A stretch of DNA of 16,349 bases, taken from the NCBI GenBank assembly GCA_023436025.1, contig JAEZKX010000120.1, positions 1 through 16,349 of the forward strand. The letters run 5' to 3'. Position 1 is the first letter of the stretch, and every line of letters starts with the position of its first letter. The translations under genes were made by a program, and so were the position numbers. The notes under the pieces were generated by a model that was not told the DNA's origin, did not search any database, and saw only the letters and a list, made by a program, of their open reading frames with translations. This DNA is from Pseudomonadota bacterium. GTDB lineage: Bacteria; Pseudomonadota; Gammaproteobacteria; Burkholderiales; Burkholderiaceae_C. Below, one piece after another: positions 7,560 to 14,583 of this stretch.

Positions 7560-7737
7560 GGGAAGACTCCAGAAAGTGAAACCGGGTCCGCGCACGCGCG
7601 CCTCGCGATCGGCCCCGCCAGCGGGCTTTGGTGTTGTTCGAATGGGCTGCGGCGGGTCATCGCGGAGAAATCCTGATAATGGGTGCGATTGTAGGCGGCG
7701 CCACCGCAGCGCTGCACGGATCAGGACGCTTTTCCCC
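7560..7737. promoter_or_regulatory. Divergent ppsA/ppsR intergenic region
   Basis: These 178 bp must hold the promoters for both divergent genes. On the plus strand GATAAT (7675-7680) is a good -10-like hexamer, 57 bp before the ppsR start, but no recognisable -35 lies 16-18 bp upstream. On the minus strand I find no convincing sigma70 pair, only the ppsA Shine-Dalgarno (GGAG, complement of 7567-7570). No clear operator dyad was found. Confidence 0.35.
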
Positions 7738-8565
7738 ATGGCCATGCACACCCGCACCGTGTTCTTCGTCTCCGACGGGACCGGCATCACTGCCGAAACC
7801 TTCGGCAACGCCATCCTGGCGCAGTTCGAGTTCAAGCCGCGGCACGTCCGGCTGCCCTTCATCGACACGGTCGACAAGGCCCACCAGGTGGTGCGTCAGG
7901 TCAACCACACGGCCGAGGTGGAGGGCCGTCGGCCGGTGGTATTCACCACCCTGGTCAATGTCGAGGTGCTGCAGGTCATCGAGGAAGGCTGCAAGGCCAT
8001 GGTGCTCGACATGTTCGGCACCTTCGTGCGGCCTCTGGAGATCGAACTGGGCATGAAGTCCAGCCACCGGGTGGGCCGCTTCACCGACGTCAGCAAGAGC
8101 CCGGAATACCACGACCGCATCGAGGCGATCAACTTCAGCCTGGCCCACGACGACGGCCAGAGCAACCGCGACCTGCAGGAGGCCGACGTGATCCTGGTGG
8201 GCGTCAGCCGCAGCGGCAAGACCCCGACTTCGCTCTATCTGGCCATGCAGTACGGCCTGAAGGCGGCCAACTACCCCCTGATCCCGGAGGATTTCGACCG
8301 GCGCCAGCTGCCGCCGGCGCTGGTGCCGCACCGCAAGAAGATCTTCGGCCTGACCATCCTGCCCGAACGGCTCTCGGAGATCCGCAACGAGCGCCGGCCG
8401 AACTCGAGATACGCGGCCCTGGAGAACTGCCGCCACGAGGTGGCCGAGGCCGAGGCCATGATGCGGCGCGCCGGCATCCGATGGCTGTCGACGACCACCA
8501 AGTCCATCGAAGAGATCGCCACCACCATCCTCCAGGAAATCCGCCCGGAACGGCTGGAATATTGA
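7738..8565 (+). CDS. ppsR: Phosphoenolpyruvate synthase regulatory protein (bifunctional kinase/pyrophosphorylase)
   Basis: PpsR (DUF299 family) turns PEP synthase off by ADP-dependent phosphorylation of its regulatory threonine, and on again by Pi-dependent removal giving pyrophosphate. The 275-residue product has the family opening T-R-T-V-F-F-V-S-D-G-T-G-I-T-A-E, a P-loop G-V-S-R-S-G-K-T (155-162), and the ending S-T-T-T-K-S-I-E-E-I-A-T-T-I. Length matches the family (about 270-280). The ATG at 7738 is used here; a second ATG at 7744 (MHTRTV) is equally possible, since only a loose AGGA lies upstream. It is divergent from its target ppsA, 178 bp away. In E. coli ppsR is also divergent from ppsA, so the arrangement is conventional. 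Confidence 0.95.
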   Translation: MAMHTRTVFFVSDGTGITAETFGNAILAQFEFKPRHVRLPFIDTVDKAHQVVRQVNHTAEVEGRRPVVFTTLVNVEVLQVIEEGCKAMVLDMFGTFVRPLEIELGMKSSHRVGRFTDVSKSPEYHDRIEAINFSLAHDDGQSNRDLQEADVILVGVSRSGKTPTSLYLAMQYGLKAANYPLIPEDFDRRQLPPALVPHRKKIFGLTILPERLSEIRNERRPNSRYAALENCRHEVAEAEAMMRRAGIRWLSTTTKSIEEIATTILQEIRPERLEY

Positions 8566-8593
8566 GACCGGCGCGCCAGCGGGTCTTGAATTG

Positions 8594-8619
8594 CCGGGCT
8601 GCGCCCCAAGCTAGCCCGG
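8594..8619 (+). terminator. Weak stem-loop after ppsR
   Basis: CCGGGCT (8594-8600) and AGCCCGG (8613-8619) can pair as a 7-bp stem with a 12-nt loop, 28 nt after the ppsR stop. No T-run follows, so it is at best a weak or factor-assisted terminator. It could also only stabilise the 3' end. Confidence 0.35.
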
Positions 8620-8668
8620 TTGTCACCACCGCGTTCAGGGCGTTGCGATAGAGGCGCTGCATCGGTCG

Positions 8669-8694
8669 GATTAGGCCAATTCATTGGATTAATC
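8669..8694. promoter_or_regulatory. 26-bp four-element dyad upstream of ahpC (candidate peroxide-responsive operator)
   Basis: Four 5-nt blocks, GATTA, CCAAT, ATTGG and TAATC, are each separated by 2 nt and together form a dyad in which 20 of 26 positions are symmetric. It is unusually AT-rich for this window and ends 74 bp before the ahpC start, where OxyR-type activators bind in other bacteria. The block spacing does not match the E. coli ATAG-N7-CTAT OxyR pattern, so the regulator is only inferred from position. Confidence 0.55.
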
Positions 8695-8713
8695 GCCCGG
8701 CCGCCGTTACGCT
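8685..8713 (+). promoter_or_regulatory. Possible ahpC promoter
   Basis: TTGGAT (8685-8690) and TACGCT (8708-8713) stand 17 bp apart. Each matches the sigma70 consensus at only three positions. The -35 falls inside the right half of the dyad, as expected for an activator-dependent promoter. Weak on its own; proposed because of its position. Confidence 0.3.
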
Positions 8714-8768
8714 ACTCCCTGTCGCTGACGACGTTTTTCTCCCAACCCGACTTCCAAGGAAACCCGAG

Positions 8769-9332
8769 ATGTCCCTGATCAATACCCAAGTCCAGCCCTT
8801 CAAGACGGAAGCGTTCCACAACGGCAAGTTCGTGCCGGTCAGCGAAGAGACGCTCAAGGGCAAGTGGTCCGTGCTGATCTTCATGCCCGCTGCCTTCACC
8901 TTCAACTGCCCGACCGAAGTCGAGGACGCGGCCGACAACTACGCCGAATTCCAGAAGCTGGGCGCCGAGGTCTACATCGTGACGACCGACACCCACTTCT
9001 CGCACAAGGTGTGGCACGAAACCTCGCCGGCCGTCGGCAAGGCCAAGTTCCCGCTGGTGGGCGATCCCACGCACCAGCTGACGAACGCCTTCGGCGTGCA
9101 CATCCCGGAAGAAGGCCTGGCCCTGCGCGGCACCTTCATCATCGACCCGCAAGGCACGATCAAGACCATGGAAGTGCACTCCAACGAGATCGCCCGTGAC
9201 GTCAAGGAAACCCTGCGCAAGCTGAAGGCCGCCCAGTACACCGCCGCCCACCCGGGCGAAGTCTGCCCGGCCAAGTGGAACGAAGGCGCCAAGACCATCG
9301 CTCCGTCGCTGGACCTGGTCGGCAAGATCTAA
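8769..9332 (+). CDS. ahpC: Alkyl hydroperoxide reductase peroxidase subunit (2-Cys peroxiredoxin)
   Basis: AhpC reduces hydrogen peroxide, organic hydroperoxides and peroxynitrite in the cytoplasm and is re-reduced by AhpF. The 187-residue product is the same length as the E. coli enzyme. The peroxidatic Cys47 sits in F-T-F-N-C-P-T-E, the resolving Cys166 in G-E-V-C-P-A-K-W, and the C-terminus A-P-S-L-D-L-V-G-K-I is typical. A-A-F-T-F replaces the more usual A-D-F-T-F just before the active site, a small change. The ATG at 8769 follows AAGGAAA. ahpF lies 90 bp downstream beyond a strong terminator, so AhpC is probably made in excess over AhpF. A dyad upstream may be the peroxide-sensing control site. 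Confidence 0.97.
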   Translation: MSLINTQVQPFKTEAFHNGKFVPVSEETLKGKWSVLIFMPAAFTFNCPTEVEDAADNYAEFQKLGAEVYIVTTDTHFSHKVWHETSPAVGKAKFPLVGDPTHQLTNAFGVHIPEEGLALRGTFIIDPQGTIKTMEVHSNEIARDVKETLRKLKAAQYTAAHPGEVCPAKWNEGAKTIAPSLDLVGKI

Positions 9333-9354
9333 GCCACGCGCCAGCCGCACAGCA

Positions 9355-9393
9355 GGGCCCGGCGCGCCACAAGCGCCCGGGCCCTTTTTCTTT
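9355..9393 (+). terminator. Intrinsic terminator between ahpC and ahpF
   Basis: GGGCCCGGCGC (9355-9365) pairs with GCGCCCGGGCCC (9373-9384) around a 7-nt loop, with a single bulged base, followed by TTTTTCTTT. The stem is very GC-rich and the T-run good. It starts 22 nt after the ahpC stop and ends 29 nt before the ahpF start, so it should limit read-through into ahpF. Confidence 0.85.
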
Positions 9394-9422
9394 CGCACGA
9401 CGAACCCGAAGGACCAGAACAC

Positions 9423-10985
9423 ATGCTCGACGCCAACCTCAAAGCCCAGCTCGCCGCCTACCTGGAACGCATCACCCAGCCGGTGGAGATCATTGCCTCG
9501 CTCGATGACTCCGAGGCGTCGAAGGACATGCAGGCGCTGCTGAAGGACATCGCGGATGCCTCCCCGCGCATCACCGTCACGGAAACGCGCGGTGGCCCGC
9601 ATCGCACGCCTTCCTTCCAGGTCACCCGCCCGGGCGAAAACCACGGCCCGCGCTTCGCCGGCCTGCCCATGGGCCATGAATTCACCTCGCTGGTGCTGGC
9701 GCTGCTGCAGGTGGGCGGCTATCCGCCCAAGGTGGAGCAGGAGCTGCTCGACCAGATCCGCGCGCTCGATGGCGACTTCGATTTCGAGGTGTACGTCTCC
9801 CTCACCTGCCACAACTGCCCGGACGTGGTGCAGGCGCTGAACCTGATGGCGGTGCAGAACCCGCGCATCAAGGCCACCATGATCGAGGGCAGCCTGTTCC
9901 AGGACGAGGTGCGCGAGCGCGAGATCATGGGCGTGCCCACGGTCTTCCTCAACGGCACCATGCTGGCCAACGGCCGCATGAGCCTGGAGGAGATCCTCGC
10001 CAAGATCGACACCGGCGCGGTCGCGCGTGAAGCGCAGAAGATCGCCAAGAAGGATCCGTTCGACGTGCTGATCGTCGGCGGCGGCCCGGCTGGCGCCGCG
10101 GCGGCCGTGTACGCGGCGCGCAAGGGCATCCGCACCGGCGTCGCCTCCGAGCGCTTCGGCGGCCAGGTGCTGGACACGCTGGGCATCGAGAACTTCATCT
10201 CGGTGAAGGAAACCGAAGGTCCCAAGTTCGCGCTGGCGCTGGAAGAGCACGTGCGCCACTACGACGTCGACATCATGAACCTGCAGCGCGCCAAGGCGCT
10301 GAAGCCGGCCGATGCCAACGGCCTGATCGAGGTCGAACTCGAAAGCGGCGCCTCGCTCAAGGCGAAGTCGGTGATCCTGGCGACCGGCGCGCGCTGGCGC
10401 AACATCAACGTGCCGGGCGAGAAGGAATTCAAGAACAAGGGCGTGGCCTACTGCCCGCACTGCGACGGCCCGCTGTTCAAGGGCAAGCGCGTGGCGGTCA
10501 TCGGCGGCGGCAACTCCGGCGTCGAAGCGGCCATCGACCTGGCCGGCGTGGTGGCCCATGTCACGCTGATCGAGTTCGACACCAAGCTGCGTGCCGACGA
10601 GGTGCTGCAGCGCAAGCTGCGCTCGCTGCCCAACGTGACGGTCATCGTGAACGCGCAGACCACCTCCATCACCGGCGACCACACGGTCAACGGCCTCACC
10701 TACAAGGACCGTGCCAGCGGCGAGGAAAAGCGCGTGGACCTGGAAGGCGTGTTCGTGCAGATCGGCCTGGTGCCCAACACCGAGTGGCTCAAGGGCACGA
10801 TCGAGCTGTCGAAGCACGGCGAGATCATTGTCGACACCAAGGGCCAGACCTCGATGCCGGGCGTGTTCGCCGCGGGTGACGCGACGACGGTGCCGTACAA
10901 GCAGATCATCATCGCCGCCGGCGACGGCGCGAAGGCGGCCCTGGGCGCCTTCGACCACCTGATCCGCTCCAGCGCCCCGGCGTGA
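9423..10985 (+). CDS. ahpF: Alkyl hydroperoxide reductase flavoprotein subunit
   Basis: AhpF is the NADH-dependent disulfide reductase that recycles AhpC. The 520-residue product (E. coli 521) shows the full architecture. A tandem thioredoxin-fold N-terminal domain carries the C-H-N-C redox pair (Cys129, Cys132). The FAD-binding G-G-G-P-A-G-A-A is at 219-226, the catalytic C-P-H-C-D-G-P pair at Cys344/Cys347, the NADH-binding G-G-G-N-S-G at 361-366, and the second FAD motif (V-F-A-A-G-D) is near the C-terminus. The ATG at 9423 is preceded by GAAGGA. The gene is separated from ahpC by a terminator; its expression could come from read-through or an unseen internal promoter. bfr follows after 106 bp. 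Confidence 0.97.
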   Translation: MLDANLKAQLAAYLERITQPVEIIASLDDSEASKDMQALLKDIADASPRITVTETRGGPHRTPSFQVTRPGENHGPRFAGLPMGHEFTSLVLALLQVGGYPPKVEQELLDQIRALDGDFDFEVYVSLTCHNCPDVVQALNLMAVQNPRIKATMIEGSLFQDEVREREIMGVPTVFLNGTMLANGRMSLEEILAKIDTGAVAREAQKIAKKDPFDVLIVGGGPAGAAAAVYAARKGIRTGVASERFGGQVLDTLGIENFISVKETEGPKFALALEEHVRHYDVDIMNLQRAKALKPADANGLIEVELESGASLKAKSVILATGARWRNINVPGEKEFKNKGVAYCPHCDGPLFKGKRVAVIGGGNSGVEAAIDLAGVVAHVTLIEFDTKLRADEVLQRKLRSLPNVTVIVNAQTTSITGDHTVNGLTYKDRASGEEKRVDLEGVFVQIGLVPNTEWLKGTIELSKHGEIIVDTKGQTSMPGVFAAGDATTVPYKQIIIAAGDGAKAALGAFDHLIRSSAPA

Positions 10986-10998
10986 TGCGAACGCTTCT

Positions 10999-11025
10999 CA
11001 CACGCAGTCATCGCGGCTGCGTGTG
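10999..11025. terminator. Perfect 9-bp hairpin between ahpF and bfr
   Basis: CACACGCAG (10999-11007) and CTGCGTGTG (11017-11025) form a perfect stem around a 9-nt loop, starting 13 nt after the ahpF stop. No T-run follows on the plus strand, so it is not a textbook intrinsic terminator. It may terminate with Rho, protect the ahpF message end, or lie in the bfr leader. Confidence 0.5.
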
Positions 11026-11091
11026 GGAATGCGCCCACCGCGCGCAAACGGCGAGACAATGCGCCACGCAACAAGAAACCCAGAGAAGACC

Positions 11092-11571
11092 ATGCAAGGC
11101 GATCCGCAAGTCATCCAGCACCTCCAGGCCCAGCTCAAGAATGAGCTGACCGCCACCAACCAGTACTTCCTGCACTACCGCATCCTCAAGCACTGGGGCT
11201 TCGACCGGCTGGCGAAGAAGGAGTACGAGGAATCGATCGGCGAGATGAAGCACGCCGACAAGCTGATGGAACGCATCCTGTTCCTCGATGCCCTGCCCAA
11301 CCTGCAGGACCTCGGCAAGCTGATGATCGGCGAGGACGTGCCGGAATTGCTCGACTGCGACCTGCGCAGCGAGCGCGCCGCCCAGGCCGAACTCAAGGCC
11401 GGCATCGCCCATTGCGAAAGCGTGCGCGATTTCGTCTCGCGCGAGCTCCTCGTGGAAATCCTCGAAGACACCGAGGAACACATCGACTGGCTCGAAACCC
11501 AGATCGACCTGCTCGGCAAGGTAGGACTTCAGAATTATCTGCAGTCGCAGATGGACCACGACGTGTCGTGA
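11092..11571 (+). CDS. bfr: Bacterioferritin
   Basis: Bfr forms a 24-subunit haem-containing shell that oxidises Fe(II) and stores ferric mineral. The product has 159 residues (E. coli 158). The di-iron ferroxidase ligands are all present in E. coli numbering: Glu18 (K-N-E-L), Glu51 and His54 (G-E-M-K-H-A-D), Glu94 (D-L-R-S-E), Glu127 and His130 (E-E-H-I-D-W-L-E). The haem ligand Met52 is also kept. The ATG at 11092 gives the family's usual start (M-Q-G-D-P-Q-V-I-Q-H-L); the frame is open upstream to 11023 but those residues do not look like Bfr. It lies between the peroxide-removing ahpCF pair and the siderophore operon. Its partner ferredoxin (15773-16045) is 4.2 kb downstream. No Fur-like box is seen immediately upstream of it. 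Confidence 0.97.
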   Translation: MQGDPQVIQHLQAQLKNELTATNQYFLHYRILKHWGFDRLAKKEYEESIGEMKHADKLMERILFLDALPNLQDLGKLMIGEDVPELLDCDLRSERAAQAELKAGIAHCESVRDFVSRELLVEILEDTEEHIDWLETQIDLLGKVGLQNYLQSQMDHDVS

Positions 11572-11577
11572 AAACAC

Positions 11578-11599
11578 CGCATCGGCCGCAACCGATGCG
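11578..11599. terminator. Hairpin after bfr, overlapping the Fur-like box
   Basis: CGCATCGG (11578-11585) and CCGATGCG (11592-11599) form an 8-bp perfect stem around a 6-nt loop, 6 nt after the bfr stop. The right arm overlaps the first four bases of the Fur-like box. No T-run follows directly (AACAATTCTC), so it is a possible but imperfect terminator for bfr. Confidence 0.45.
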
Positions 11600-11610
11600 A
11601 ACAATTCTCA
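11596..11610. promoter_or_regulatory. Fur-like box upstream of the siderophore receptor
   Basis: The 15-mer TGCGAACAATTCTCA matches the 7-1-7 Fur consensus (TGATAAT-N-ATTATCA) at 11 of 14 scored positions. It lies 126 bp before the receptor start and overlaps the likely -35 region. Fur with Fe(II) would block the promoter when iron is plentiful. It is a perfect setting for such control: receptor, PiuC and, further on, Bfd and TonB. Confidence 0.75.
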
Positions 11611-11626
11611 TTTATTTCCCTAGAAT
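11598..11626 (+). promoter_or_regulatory. Probable promoter of the siderophore receptor operon
   Basis: TAGAAT (11621-11626) is a 5/6 match to the -10 consensus. The hexamer 17 bp upstream, CGAACA (11598-11603), is a poor -35 that lies within the Fur-like box. The transcript would carry a leader of about 100 nt before the TTG start. Confidence 0.5.
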
Positions 11627-11701
11627 AGCGGCCGATACGTAACGGCCAGCCAACTTTCGCACGGAAGCATTTCCGCGCCCAGCCAGCCTTCCCTTGCAAC
11701 C

Positions 11702-11719
11702 GCCCGCCTTCGCGCGGGC
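11702..11719 (+). promoter_or_regulatory. Leader hairpin directly before the receptor ribosome site
   Basis: GCCCGC (11702-11707) and GCGGGC (11714-11719) pair around a 6-nt loop and are followed by TTT; the Shine-Dalgarno GGAGG begins 6 nt later (11726-11730). It could act as a weak attenuator or modulate translation. It may also be a chance product of high GC. Confidence 0.35.
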
Positions 11720-11735
11720 TTTCCCGGAGGCTCCC

Positions 11736-13889
11736 TTGGCGCACAACCGCCCCCCGTCCGACGCTGCCCTGCTCCCGCTCGGCGCGCTTCTCCTCGCCGC
11801 ATCCGCCGGCGCCCTCGCCCAGACTCCCGCGGAGTCCAAGAGCACCCTGCCCACGGTCACGGTGCGCGACGCCGCCGAGGTGCCGCAGACCAAGAACGAC
11901 CTGCGCGTGCGCCGCACCGAAATCGGCAAGGGCCTGCAGGAACTGCTGGACATCCCGCAGACGGTCACCGTCCAGACCGAGCGCCTGATCGACGACCGCA
12001 ACCTCGACGACCTGCGCGACGTGCTGCGCACCACCTCCGGCGTCACCTTCCAGGCCGGCGAAACGGGTGAAGAGGACGTGCGGCTGCGCGGCTTCTCGCT
12101 GCAGCAGGCGGGCGACATCTTCCGCGACGGCCTGCGCGACGGCCCGCTGTACGAGCGCGACACCTTCGACGACGACCGCGTCGAAGTACTCAAGGGCTCG
12201 GCCTCCATGCTGTTCGGCAAGGGCTCCACCGGCGGCGTCGTCAACCAGGTGAGCAAGCAGCCCTTCCTGATGGACCAGCACGAGGTGGACTACACCATCG
12301 GCAACGGCGACCTGCACCGGCTCACCGGCGACTTCAACTTCAAGGTCGGCGAGGAATCCGCCTTCCGGCTGAACGCGATGGTGCACGACGCCGACAACTG
12401 GGGCGCCAAGCAGCGCAAGTGGGGCATTGCGCCGACCTTCCGCTGGGGCATCGGCACGCGCGACGAGTTCTCGGTGGGCTTCTACCACCTCGATGTCGAC
12501 GGCAGCCCGCTGTACAACCACCCCTGGTTCGTCGACAACGGCAAGGCCCGGATCCGGCTGAAGGCGCGCAACTACTACGGCCTGGCCAACGACCGCAACG
12601 ACACCAGCGCCACCTTCGCCACGCTGCGCCACGTGCACCGCTTCGACCAGGGCGAGCTCAAGACGCAGCTGCGCCACGGCCGCTACAAGCGCAACCTGCT
12701 CGGCAGCGTGATCCGCTTCGCCTCCGGCACCACGCTGGACAACCTCAACGACGACACCCGCCTGACGCGCACGCCCAAGGGCCGCATCGGCGAGAGCGAC
12801 CTCACGCAGCTGACCAGCGACTACGCGGGCACCTTCAACTGGGCGGGACGGCGCAACGACTTCAGCGCCGGCATCGACTACTTCACCGAAGACGCCAAGC
12901 GCGCCAACAACTTCACCACCGGCCTGGCCCCCGCGCCCGGCACCACGGTGGGCAACCCCGACGACGGCGCGACGCGCCCGGACACCCGCGGCACACCGCC
13001 CTTCGACGACTTCAAGACGCGCAGCATCGGCGTGTACGCGCAGAACCTGTTCAGCGTGACCGACACCGTCAAGCTGCTGGGCGGCATCCGCTTCGAGAAC
13101 TTCAAGGCCTCGTTCAGCCGCAACACCGGCCTGACCGGCGAGCGCGACGACAACCTGTGGAGCCCGCGTGTTGGCGCGATCTGGCAACCGAACGACACCA
13201 GCTCGTACTACGTGTCCTACGGCACCTCGTACAACACCTCGGGCGACTCCTACCAGTACGCGCCGCAGGGCCCGGGCAACAGCACCCGCCTGATCAACAC
13301 CCCGCCGGAGAAGAGCCGCAACTTCGAGGTCGGCGCCAAGTGGGAGGTGTTCGACAAGCGCGCCCTGTTCGGCCTGGCCGCCTTCCACACCGAGAAGTAC
13401 AACGAGCGCAACACCGACCCGGACACGGCGGCGACGCAGGAGCTGCTCTCGGGCAAGCGCCACGCCACCGGCCTGGAGTTCAACGCCGCCGGCCGCATCT
13501 CGCCGAAGTGGGACATCTTCTTCAACCACACCTGGATCCCCAAGGCCGAGATCGACGAGAACATCGACCCCGCCGTCGAAGGCACCCGGCCCGGCCTGAC
13601 GCCGCGCAACAGCGGCAGCATCTGGACCACCTACCGCGTGCTGCCCAAGCTGCGCCTGGGTGCCGGCGCCAACTACCGCAGCTCGCAGACGCCCGAGGGC
13701 AGCACCATCAAGGTGGCCGGCTTCGCAACCTTCGATGCGATGGCCGAGTACACCTTCAACGACCGCTGGACCGGCAAGCTCAACGTCACCAACCTGACCA
13801 ACAAGCTCTATGCTGACTCCCTGTACCGCGGCTTCTACGCGCCGGGCGCCCCCCGCCGCGTCGAACTGACGCTCAAGACCATGTTCTGA
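11736..13889 (+). CDS. TonB-dependent siderophore receptor, Fiu/PiuA-like
   Basis: This 717-residue outer-membrane receptor imports a ferric siderophore, probably catecholate-type, using TonB energy. The start is TTG at 11736, set by GGAGG 5 nt upstream; the next upstream in-frame candidate, also TTG (11694), lacks a site. A signal peptide ends at A-G-A-L-A (residue 28). A TonB-box-like L-P-T-V-T-V (38-43) follows, then the plug (about 58-180) with V-E-V-L-K-G-S-A-S-M-L-F-G-K-G and G-G-V-V-N-Q-V-S-K, then the 22-strand barrel ending in the expected aromatic residue (K-T-M-F). E. coli Fiu and Pseudomonas PiuA sit next to ybiX/piuC as this does (7 bp away), which supports the Fiu/PiuA assignment over other receptors. 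Exact ligand unknown. A Fur-like box lies upstream. Confidence 0.9.
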   Translation: MAHNRPPSDAALLPLGALLLAASAGALAQTPAESKSTLPTVTVRDAAEVPQTKNDLRVRRTEIGKGLQELLDIPQTVTVQTERLIDDRNLDDLRDVLRTTSGVTFQAGETGEEDVRLRGFSLQQAGDIFRDGLRDGPLYERDTFDDDRVEVLKGSASMLFGKGSTGGVVNQVSKQPFLMDQHEVDYTIGNGDLHRLTGDFNFKVGEESAFRLNAMVHDADNWGAKQRKWGIAPTFRWGIGTRDEFSVGFYHLDVDGSPLYNHPWFVDNGKARIRLKARNYYGLANDRNDTSATFATLRHVHRFDQGELKTQLRHGRYKRNLLGSVIRFASGTTLDNLNDDTRLTRTPKGRIGESDLTQLTSDYAGTFNWAGRRNDFSAGIDYFTEDAKRANNFTTGLAPAPGTTVGNPDDGATRPDTRGTPPFDDFKTRSIGVYAQNLFSVTDTVKLLGGIRFENFKASFSRNTGLTGERDDNLWSPRVGAIWQPNDTSSYYVSYGTSYNTSGDSYQYAPQGPGNSTRLINTPPEKSRNFEVGAKWEVFDKRALFGLAAFHTEKYNERNTDPDTAATQELLSGKRHATGLEFNAAGRISPKWDIFFNHTWIPKAEIDENIDPAVEGTRPGLTPRNSGSIWTTYRVLPKLRLGAGANYRSSQTPEGSTIKVAGFATFDAMAEYTFNDRWTGKLNVTNLTNKLYADSLYRGFYAPGAPRRVELTLKTMF

Positions 13890-13896
13890 CCCGCCC

Positions 13897-14583
13897 ATGC
13901 TGCTGCACCTGACATCCATCCTCACGCCCGACGAGCTCGCCACCGCGCGCGCGCTGCTGGCGTCCGACGCGGCATGGATGGACGGGCGCGGCAGCGCCGG
14001 CGCGCAGGCGGTCGGACGCAAGAACAACGAACAGCTCGCGCAGGACAGCGCCCAGGCCGCGCAGCTGCGCGAGCTGGTCCTGGCCGCGGTGCAACGCGAT
14101 CCGCTGTTCTTCTCCGCCGCCCTGCCGCGCAAGTTCTTCAACCCGCTGTTCAACCGCTACGGCGGCGACAGCAACCACTACGGCGCCCACATCGACGGCG
14201 CCGTGCTGCGCTCGAAGCACCCCGCACAATGGGTGCGCAGCGACATCTCCTGCACCCTCTTCCTGAGCGACCCGGCCGACTACGACGGCGGGGAGCTCGT
14301 CATCCGCGAACCCCAGGGCGAGCGGCGCGTCAAGTTGCCTGCGGGCGACCTGGTGCTCTACCCGGGCACCACCCTGCACGAGGTCACGCCGGTCACGCGC
14401 GGCACGCGCATCGCCAGCTTCTTCTGGATCGAAAGCATGGTGCGCAGCACCGAGCAGCGCCGCCTCCTGTTCGAGATGGACATGGCGCTGCTGAAGCTGC
14501 GGCAGCGCGGCGAGGACGACGACGCCGTCGTCCAGCTCACCGGCACGTACCACAACCTCCTGCGCATGTGGGCGGACACGTGA
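13897..14583 (+). CDS. piuC: Fe(II)/2-oxoglutarate-dependent oxygenase, PiuC/YbiX family (PKHD-type)
   Basis: The 228-residue cytoplasmic protein matches the PKHD-type hydroxylase family (PiuC, YbiX). The double-stranded beta-helix metal triad is visible: His98 and Asp100 in G-A-H-I-D-G, and His161 in T-L-H-E-V-T-P-V. Arg171 (R-G-T-R-I-A) is placed to bind the 2-oxoglutarate carboxylate. R-Y-G-G-D-S-N-H-Y precedes the first His. Its physiological substrate is not known in any organism I can cite with certainty; linkage to a catecholate receptor suggests a role in siderophore uptake or iron release. It starts 7 bp after the receptor stop without a clear Shine-Dalgarno, so it is probably coupled. 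Its stop overlaps the next start in GTGA. Confidence 0.93.
   Translation: MLLHLTSILTPDELATARALLASDAAWMDGRGSAGAQAVGRKNNEQLAQDSAQAAQLRELVLAAVQRDPLFFSAALPRKFFNPLFNRYGGDSNHYGAHIDGAVLRSKHPAQWVRSDISCTLFLSDPADYDGGELVIREPQGERRVKLPAGDLVLYPGTTLHEVTPVTRGTRIASFFWIESMVRSTEQRRLLFEMDMALLKLRQRGEDDDAVVQLTGTYHNLLRMWADT

Noticed and set aside
5163..7676. Plus-strand open frame of over 830 codons antisense to ppsA
   Set aside because: It is the codon-bias mirror of ppsA; no ribosome site or recognisable domain.
7560..7877. Upstream extension of ppsA by 106 codons
   Set aside because: It runs through the divergent promoter region and into ppsR; the internal ATG at 7559 has a ribosome site and matches the family start.
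8641..8665. Classical E. coli-type OxyR site (ATAG-N7-CTAT) near the ATAG at 8648
   Set aside because: Only one ATAG element is present and the second element does not match; the dyad at 8669-8694 is a better candidate.
8712..10958. Minus-strand open frame of about 750 codons opposite ahpC and ahpF
   Set aside because: It spans two unrelated plus-strand genes and their terminator, a sign of a GC-driven shadow rather than a gene.
11023..11091. Upstream extension of bfr by 23 codons
   Set aside because: The extra residues do not resemble bacterioferritin and begin inside the ahpF 3' hairpin; the ATG at 11092 gives the canonical start.
11535..14153. Minus-strand open frame of about 870 codons opposite the receptor
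   Set aside because: Low-complexity Val/Ala/Gly/Arg translation, no domain; it crosses the receptor promoter and both gene boundaries.
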